DNA from: Notospermus geniculatus
Taxonomy: Eukaryota; Nemertea; Pilidiophora; Heteronemertea; Lineidae
Length of the DNA stretch: 64,000 bases
Direction: 5' to 3'
Assembly (NCBI GenBank): GCA_002633025.1
Contig: NMRB01000740.1
Span: 36,724-100,723 of the forward strand
The position numbers were made by a program, and so were the translations under genes. Below the pieces are notes generated by a model. The model was not told the origin of the DNA. It saw nothing but the letters and a program-made list of their open reading frames with translations, and did not search any database. Shown here piece after piece: positions 57,300 through 64,000 of this stretch; position 1 is the stretch's first letter, and the number at the start of each line of letters is the position of its first letter.

Positions 57300-60200
57300 T
57301 CACAATCTTTCCTCATAAATGGTTAAATTCTCACATTCACCCGTCATCGTCATCATTTTCTCACTTCCTGTGTCAAGTTTTCCTGATCTCTGTCGTACCG
57401 TCCACTTCATCAAGGAGGATACACTCAGAAATCATCCCTGTTGTCCTTAGTGACAATTACAGTTGTTTGAAGATATCAGACCTGTCATGGTGAGTTATCA
57501 GTCCATTTGCTTTCAACTTGGAATGAGACAAAAGATTTTGCCCCCAGCTATGTTTAGCAGTCCGTCTCATCACTCCCATTCCTTGTCGTTGGCCCTCAAA
57601 AAATATGTTCCAGAGAGGATCAGTCTGCTCCAGTGAAGTCATCTACTTCCATATCTGAATGAACTGGACAATATTTTGTGAGGCAAGTCAACCTGTCGAC
57701 CCATACTCTCGAGACAGACTTGGGCCATCCTGCCCAAAGTGTCGAGTTACCTCTCCTTCTCTATCTCTGTTGGACTAGGCCCTGCATGCTTGCTTAACCA
57801 GTTAATGGAGAAAATTCTTTTAAAAATATTTTCCTCTTGTCAAATTAAATTGCAAAAATAAGTCAAAGAAATAAAAATTCACAAGAAACTCTGAAGACTT
57901 CACACGACGGACATGTCCGTCATGTGATCATGCGACGAACAGATCCGTCCGATGCAGTAGGATAAAACTTAGGGGATCTGTTCATCCTGCAGAATAGGTA
58001 CAAAGGCAGGATGGTGGAATGGGTACAAAGGCAGGATGGTCCTGTCCATCATATGCAGTTTTAATTAAACCTACCTAAAGTGCTAAAGGATGGTGGAAAT
58101 CAAGTCATCGTCAATACCTCTCTCACATTTCTGCTTCTCTTTGTCCATGCAGCCCAAAATATTGATACCAGAGAGTGGCCCGTACCAGCCTCCACTCAAC
58201 TTGCCTCCCTTTCTTCTCCATTCTGACCGACTTTTTCCATTAAAACCACTTTAGCCCCTCTTATCCATTGTTTGGTCCCAAATGCAAATATAATGGCATT
58301 ACAAGGTTGGTGGATTCTTTCAACATAACATACCAGTGTTTAATTGCCTTTGGGATGCTATTGATTTTCAAGCTAAGTACTTTGTCCCAGAGTTGTTTTT
58401 CATTGTTCCAGACTGGTCCTCAAACATGATGTCGATTTCATGTTTGTAGCACGTGGAGGTTGCGTTCTGTATGAGCATCCGTTATGGTAGTTATCTTTAT
58501 TGTTGCATCGATGTTCATTAGAGGGATGCTGCTCTAACAAGGGATGTGACTATCAATTTCTATTGTACCATTTGGCTGGTGCACATATTCAATAACTTGG
58601 ATTCGGTGAGATTTGCCAGGGAGCAGTTTTCAGTACCGAAAGAAGTATTTTCCTAGGAATTTCAAATTTCCTTTGCTACTTCGCATATTGGATTCACTTG
58701 GATTACATAACTCTCTTAGACAACACTGAGTTTTATCCACATCAATCTGACTTGTACATTGCATGAAGTATCTCTTTGCAAATATCATAAAATTTTGTAA
58801 CATTTTTTTTGCATCATTCTATTCAACTATACCCAGTCTTAGAATAGCTGAAGGAATTACTGTCGTCCTGGGTACACATAAACTGTACCCAGGTTCGATG
58901 TCGTCAAGTGAAATTGTACCCTGGGTCCACTTTCTTGTTACAAACTGTACCCAGGTTCTGATACCTATGTGACAGGATTTCTTTGAGATTCCAGAACTTG
59001 TTAAGTTTATCACGTTTTAATGAAACTGGCACCAGCAGTGAAAGGGTTAAGTGAAGTTCCTCTAAAGTGGACCCATAAATCTAAATTTTTTGTCTAACCA
59101 ATCTAGATCAGAAGCTTTCAAATTTTTGAAACTTTGCATTGTAAATGCAAATCTTGTTTGGACAAACAACAATAAAAGTAACGATCATCAATAAAGGTGC
59201 ATTGTGAAATACATTGTATGCAGGAAATAAAACAATTTGAAAGACCCGGGGATCATATTCTGCAAATGTACATAAAAGAATTAATTTGATGGCATAAAAT
59301 TTACCCCATCCATCAACTTCGTTGCATTTGTCCATTACCCAACCTTGCTACAGTTCACATGAAGCATCAAGGTGGAGTGAGCCCGAGTTACCAATATATC
59401 ATTTAGGCCAGTCAATATATACAGCGATCACTGCCGCACTTGGCTGTTTTATTTGCTCTGTGCATGCTCTCGTGGACCTTGCAGCAGCCTGTGCATATTT
59501 GAATCAATTAATACTCAATTTGATATTCTTTAGGATAAGTGTTTGTCACTCGCCAGATTGATGCTGGATGCTGCTCTGTGATACACTTGTCTTCCTCAAG
59601 ATTCTGTAACATTGGAATAGCTGGAGAGAACACGGATACAACTTTGGATGTATTTTATGATGTCACATCCAGTCATCCAGTCTTCGAACTCAGAAGTTTT
59701 TTCACTGAAATGAACTTTGAATTGCAGTCATTTCTGAAAGATATGAATGTAGTGGGGACTGTTGCTATACATGTAGTTCTGATTACAAGTTGCCCTTTTA
59801 CCAAATTTCCCACCAAAAGCAAGACGTATTGAAGTCATTTCTTAAGGATACGGTAGGGAGCTCTTACTAGTTCTGTGACTACAAATTGAGTGGACTTTAT
59901 TAAAATTTCCCCAAAACAAGACAAGTTTGGGAGATTTTTTACCAATCATCGAAGTCAGTCTTCTTGATGGAGTTTCAAATGGAATGACATATTTTGGGCC
60001 TTATTGCTCTTTAACAATATAGTGCTCCGAAGTATTTCCTCCCCATATCATACACCAGGAACTCAAGTAACTTGGAATTGATATCATGATCTAGATCGCG
60101 ATCCGTCTCTGGGGAATTTTGTGGAAGAATATTGGCAGTGTGAAACCCAATAACTTGAAGTTGAATACTTCAGTGGGATCCGTTTCAACTTCAAAAGTTC

Positions 60201-60554
60201 CACATTGTGACATTGAATTGTTCTTTTCAGTATACTTGTTTGTCAGTATTGGCAAAGAGGCACTATTTCCCTAGGTATAGCTGACTCAGTTTCGATATCG
60301 ATGGATCTTAAAGAGAGTGTACCCCAAGAAACTTGAAATTAATCCAGGGAGCTGGTTCGTCGAGTTTCTCAATAAACAGTGAAGGTTTTTCCTACAAGGT
60401 TGCTGTTGGTTGGATTAAATTTACATGGTTTGGAATATTTTTGGAAGGATGCAGCTATTTGACAAACTCTGAACCGATGTTTGACATGTGTAGGACAGCA
60501 GCGATGACTCTAACGGATAATGTGTGTCACTATTTTTTTCCTGTGATGTGTTAG
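57300..60554. other. Gene-free stretch with GTACCCAGG words
   Basis: At 58866-58960, CTGTACCCAGGTTC occurs twice with GTACCCTGGGTCC between and CTGGGTACA before, a small repeated or inverted cluster. The remaining 3 kb has no supported exon. Confidence 0.45.
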
Positions 60555-60679
60555 AAATGGCAAAAAGCATCATGGTTGCTGAGATCAAGGCGTCTTCAAT
60601 GTTAGGGAACAATTTCAGTCATATTAATCAGAATCATATTGGAGTTGTGAGGAAGAACAGAGATCAAGTGGAAAAAGAG
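60555..60679 (+). CDS. Candidate internal exon, strong splice signals
   Basis: An excellent acceptor (CACTATTTTTTTCCTGTGATGTGTTAG) ends at 60554 (only its last part is diagnostic) and a perfect donor (AAAGAG then GTAAGG) begins at 60680. After two leading bases the interval encodes 41 residues: MAKSIMVAEIKASSMLGNNF, then SHINQNHIGVVRKN and RDQVEKE. The acidic-basic, polar composition is protein-like. The frame is compatible in phase with the short candidate at 44951-44969, but that link is not demonstrated. No protein family recognised. Splice-site quality makes this the most convincing exon-like signal in the right half of the window. Confidence 0.42.
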
Positions 60680-60759
60680 GTAAGGATTATTTTCCTTGCT
60701 TTTGATTTGCATAGATGATGCCTCAGGAATTTGTCCTAAGACTGTCGAGGAAGGCTCCT

Positions 60760-60985
60760 CATGGCCTTCTTTCTTGTCCATAGGCCCTCTAACTTGACCA
60801 AAGGTCTTCTTAATTTGACATAAACCCTATAACTTGTCCACAGACCTTGTATCTTGCCCCTAGGCTTTACAGCTTGTCCATAGGCCTTGTAACTTGCCCC
60901 TAGGCTTTACAGCTTGTCCATAGGCCTTGGAACTTGTCCTAGAGGCTTTGTGTAACCTATTGTAACTTGAATATATAGGCCTTAT
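60760..60985 (+). repeat. About 20-bp minisatellite of TAGGCCTT words
   Basis: Alternating TTGTCCATAGGCCTTGTAAC and TTGCCCCTAGGCTTTACAGC units, degraded at the edges. It contains the AGGCCT palindrome in most units. Confidence 0.85.
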
Positions 60986-61631
60986 AACTGGTTCTGGCTT
61001 TATAAGTTATACTCATACCATAAACTTCCCCATTTGCAAAACCCTGCAATGAAAGATACAATATTAACTTGATGCTTGATGGTCTCCATCTGTTTGCAGT
61101 GTGTACCTTTCTAACATACATTTGGTTTTATGGCTCCTTTGATTAGAAACACATTCAGCCAATTCACGACAGAGTTTACCTGGTATTAAATTGGCAATCA
61201 GTTGCCACTCTTTAATGACCTTGGAAATTGATCAGACTGAATCAGATCTGAATAAGAAACTGTAGTGTTTCATTTACTCATGATGCAGTAGCCTACTTCA
61301 TGATGTGTACTGTACTTCAGTTACCATTAACTTAGACAATGTTAAGAAAATCTAATGAAGATATCGTTTCAATTACTCAGCACAACTATTTCAGCTGACT
61401 TTCAAGAACTTCGTGAAAATTATTGTTCTGAATCATTATGCTCCTTTGGACAGTTTATTGAGTACCGCGGTATGTAGGTGTCTCTCATGGCAGCGGGAGT
61501 CGGTGGGATTTAATTTATTGGTTTCAGCATCATTTCCTACTGGGGAACTGGACCAGCATCCCATTCTTGTGGAATGAAGTTCTTAGAAACTTTGTGGGTA
61601 TAAAATCTGTGACGGAAATATAGTGAAAACA
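60986..61631. other. Gene-free stretch
   Basis: No supported feature. Confidence 0.45.
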
Positions 61632-62700
61632 ACTGGGCGACCCATTCTGCAGTTACACCTGGAATACAAAATCCAAGGTGTCCGCCTAGCGGCCATATTG
61701 AATATTTGATCACACCTGAAATCAATTTTGCATCTCCCCCCAACTCACCCTGCTATGCCACAAAAATGTGAAATTGATCACACCATGCCCCTACCTGTGT
61801 CAGGATGAGCAAAAAAAGACATTGAAAGATTTTAAAATACAGTCAAGCAAAGAGTGTTCTATGGTGTCACAAAATGTTCAAGTTCAAAAAATATTGCTAG
61901 AATCTGATTGCACATCAATTTTGTAGGCCTAGAGTACATGTACATCACAATCCAGCATTCAGTTGAAGGATAAACACTAGGAAATGCATTGCGTGGGATT
62001 CTCTTCAGTAGGCCTGCTGCATTACATGGTACCCCAAGCTTCTCTCGCGATGTGTGCTCCGTCGTGGTACTCAGCGATTTCAGAAAACACCAACGAAGGA
62101 TGCCATCAATAAAAAAGATAAAAAAGATCCTAGCGTCATTACCCTGTACATTACCAAATTGCTTGCCAATGACTCTAATTGGCAAATGATGATAACTGCC
62201 TTATTTTTGTGGGAACGAATAACGTGATAAAACCTCGTGTCATAAACCAGTCGAAGTTAATTGGCAGTTGTCTCGTTGGAATGAAAATGTAACGTTCAAC
62301 CGATTGGGACAATAGGCTAATTTGATCAATAACTATGTGGTTCACTTGTCTTTGGTCAGTCTTCATTTTGATGTTGATGGTTTGGGATCCCATAAAGATG
62401 AAACGAGCTATAATTCCAAAAATTGGTATTACAATGTTTTGATGCTCAGTAGAAATAGCCATGCTGGCTGTGGCTTTCCCTCCGCTATCTATTGGGTAGG
62501 CCTAAAAACCCTGGAACCTCTTTTCTTGGATGTCATGCTGTTGGTCATCATGACGCAGGTAATTGGGTCATGGTCGGAATTTCAGGTAAGTAGGTCGATC
62601 AAGGGATTGCGATTTCATATTTCTGTGAATATGGCCGCTAGGCAGACATCTTGGATTTTGTACTCCAGGCTGTAATGGCAGAACGAGCCCGAATCGCCCG
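61632..62700. mobile_element. Possible inverted-repeat element with ATGGCCGC arms
   Basis: The left segment 61632-61707 (GGAATACAAAATCCAAGGTG, TCCGCCTAGCGGCCATATT) is the imperfect complement of 62618-62700 (AATATGGCCGCTAGGCAGAC, ATCTTGGATTTTGTACTCC). The arms are about 75 bp and 0.9 kb apart. Two minus-strand frames inside (62175-62462 and 61859-62185, 95 and 108 codons, overlapping out of frame) are the only coding-like content; neither is recognised. A further half arm at 62782-62830 (AATATGGCTGCCAGGTAGAC) shows the region has several copies of the arm. Confidence 0.4.
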
Positions 62701-62830
62701 ATTGATTTCATATTTCTGTTGCATAGCAGGCTGGCTTGGGTGGGGAGGTGCCTGCTCAATTTTGAGCATGATCCGACATTCAATATGGCTGCCAGGTAGA
62801 CATCTTTGACTTTGCAACTTGGCCATAAGA

Positions 62831-63540
62831 AGACAAGTTTACAGATTTTCCTTCTATTTCCATAATGCTGCAATCATTTTGTCTAGTTTGTTTCCATATG
62901 CTGAGACCATGAAAACCTGTAGTCTTATCTACGTAGAGGAATTGGCCTCATATGAGAAAAGTCATGTGGAGCATGCCACTACGTCCACTCCGTTCGCACA
63001 CAGTTTGAGCCCGTTTCGGCAACATTTTCAAGAATGTACTGAGAACTAGCTCAGTGTGATGGGAGCATACCAACACTATCAATTGTCTAGCCAAGGTATG
63101 ACCTAACCCAGAGACAAAAATCACAGATATCTGTCTGATGTTGATCTGTGTCATCCTCCGATGACAACAACAATGCTGACTCAGCTTCCTTATTTGCCAA
63201 GCTCTTCACCAAGCACACCAGCTGTCACTATTAGCAATAAAAATGATGATATGAATAAATTATAATGGGACGTAATGACCGACAATTAGTGCCAATTGTT
63301 CTAGAGCAGATGGCTCAAGTTGTGTCAGAATTTGGCAGAAGTTTATGAAATTGAGTATATGATGAATCAGTGGCTGTAATCTTTTTACTCTGTGTCACTA
63401 TTTGATGCAACTGGCATCATTGCAGCACCATATGGCATTGAAGGTTTTTATCACTTTTGTTTCAAGGAATTTGACCAATGTGACAAAAAATTGGCAAGCT
63501 TGGCTAGTCAACTACTGATTCCCGAGGGACGCCTCATTTA
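62831..63540. other. Gene-free stretch
   Basis: No supported exon or repeat. Confidence 0.45.
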
Positions 63541-63720
63541 ACATGGGTCATTGAACCATCTTTTTTGAAGATGGGGATTTGGCCTAGTGGTGAAGGCGTG
63601 CTGCCCCTTAGTGCTGGCGAATGACGCCTAATGCGAGGGTCCGTGGGTTCGAGTCCGGTAAGAAGCTATCTCTTTCACCTTAGAAACCTGTTATTATTTC
63701 ATGTCATAAAATGCATTGGG
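63541..63720 (+). repeat. tRNA-derived SINE (family 1)
   Basis: GAACCATCTTTTTTGAAGATG, then GGGGATTTGGCCTAGTGG (A box), GGCGTGCTGCCCCTTAGTGC, GAGGGTCCGTGGGTTCGAGT (B box) and a body with TTTCACCTTAGAAACC. The same order is seen in reverse at 28405-28601. The tRNA-like part has no matching 3' acceptor strand, so it is a pseudo-tRNA head of a SINE. Confidence 0.78.
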
Positions 63721-63763
63721 TATGCGTTTTATGGTGTAAACTTTACCAGTTGCTTTGGAATTT

Positions 63764-63978
63764 GAGTATATAGGCTCTGAAGGGGGTCAGATGGAAGACC
63801 AGAAAAATGCTACTGCGGTGGTCAAAACACTAAAATTTTAGCACTTTTTCAAGGAAAAATGCCAAAATTTCAAGTGTCAAAAATCGTAAAAAAGTGCCTA
63901 AAAAATAGCAAAATCGTCACTACCACCGCAAAAAGCCCTTCACAGCTTCACCTGACCCCCTTCAGAGCCTATATACTG
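63764..63978. mobile_element. Hairpin MITE, about 60-bp arms
   Basis: AGTATATAGGCTCTGAAGGG (then GGTCAG) at left is complementary to CTGACCCCCTTCAGAGCCTA (then TATACT) at right. The match continues to GCGGTGGT. The interior is AT-rich (TAGCACTTTTTCAAGG) without coding capacity. Its right edge is only 22 bases from the end of the window. Confidence 0.8.
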
Positions 63979-64000
63979 TAGATTCCCACTGAATAAATGG

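Noticed and set aside
62322-62675. Exon ending at the CAG-GTAATT or CAG-GTAAGT sites near 62560-62585
   Set aside because: The only acceptor-like AG lies in a TAGGCCTA word and the phase does not fit the 60.6-kb candidate; the donor side overlaps the repeated ATGGCCGC arm.
63571-63665. tRNA gene
   Set aside because: A and B boxes are good but the 3' end does not pair with the 5' acceptor strand, and a second copy at 28.5 kb shares flanking body sequence, so it is a SINE.

Overview
The window looks like a piece of a eukaryotic, probably marine invertebrate, nuclear genome. Three things point that way: there is no dense gene array, the few plausible coding pieces are short and bounded by GT-AG splice signals, and the DNA is full of small non-autonomous DNA transposons, tRNA-derived SINEs and minisatellites. 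The palindromic word TAGGCCTA and close variants recur in otherwise unremarkable DNA. From memory this is a habit of echinoderm and related deuterostome sequence, so an echinoderm, hemichordate or lancelet source is a guess, not a demonstrated fact. No bacterial-type operon, rRNA, CRISPR array or convincingly intact tRNA gene was seen. There is one assembly gap (10651-11032) and a few single N positions.

Coding content is sparse and all calls are tentative. On the minus strand there is a possible terminal exon at the left edge (22-214), with a strong polypyrimidine tract. Other minus-strand candidates are exons at 21353-21514 and 24851-24903 and an unrecognised open frame at 16966-17504. Plus-strand exon candidates lie at 2596-2706, 5046-5142, 8685-8885, 19995-20060, 29663-29871 and 60555-60679. 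Two possible first coding exons with a good start context and a consensus donor lie at 39463-39549 and 44951-44969. None of the peptides is recognised, so no gene name or function is given. The long non-repetitive stretches between them read as intron or intergenic DNA.

The repeats are the best-supported content. (1) A CAGG...CCTG-ended family with 5-bp target duplications: 3403-3680, 5862-6021, 13936-14580, 24526-24699, 25290-26409 (split), 38276-38448 and 55064-55261. (2) Hairpin elements with CAGT ends and TA targets: 9284-9556, 15457-15720, 26466-26910 and 56858-57299. (3) A family with GCCAGCAGCACACCAGGCAA-like ends near 7.6, 27.7, 50.3, 53.3 and 54.0 kb. (4) A 683-bp element with about 63-bp inverted ends and a 10-bp target duplication at 34352-35034. 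(5) Large foldback elements at 14000-14466, 25441-26394 and 43117-44224. (6) Two tRNA-derived SINE families. (7) Minisatellites at 15.0-15.9, 38.8-39.2, 47.9, 60.8 and 11.1 kb.

The layout is strongly nested. A 467-bp foldback sits inside a CAGG element at 14 kb. A GAACAC-rich foldback sits inside another CAGG element at 25.4-26.4 kb. A 163-bp MITE sits inside a CAGT hairpin at 57.1 kb. A CAGT hairpin sits inside a 41-bp minisatellite at 15.5 kb. A long palindrome sits inside a larger inverted-repeat element at 43 kb. These nestings allow empty target sites to be reconstructed by eye and give a relative order of insertion. No new functional system was identified; the notable content is the transposon stratigraphy and a few unusual palindromic and tandem sequences.
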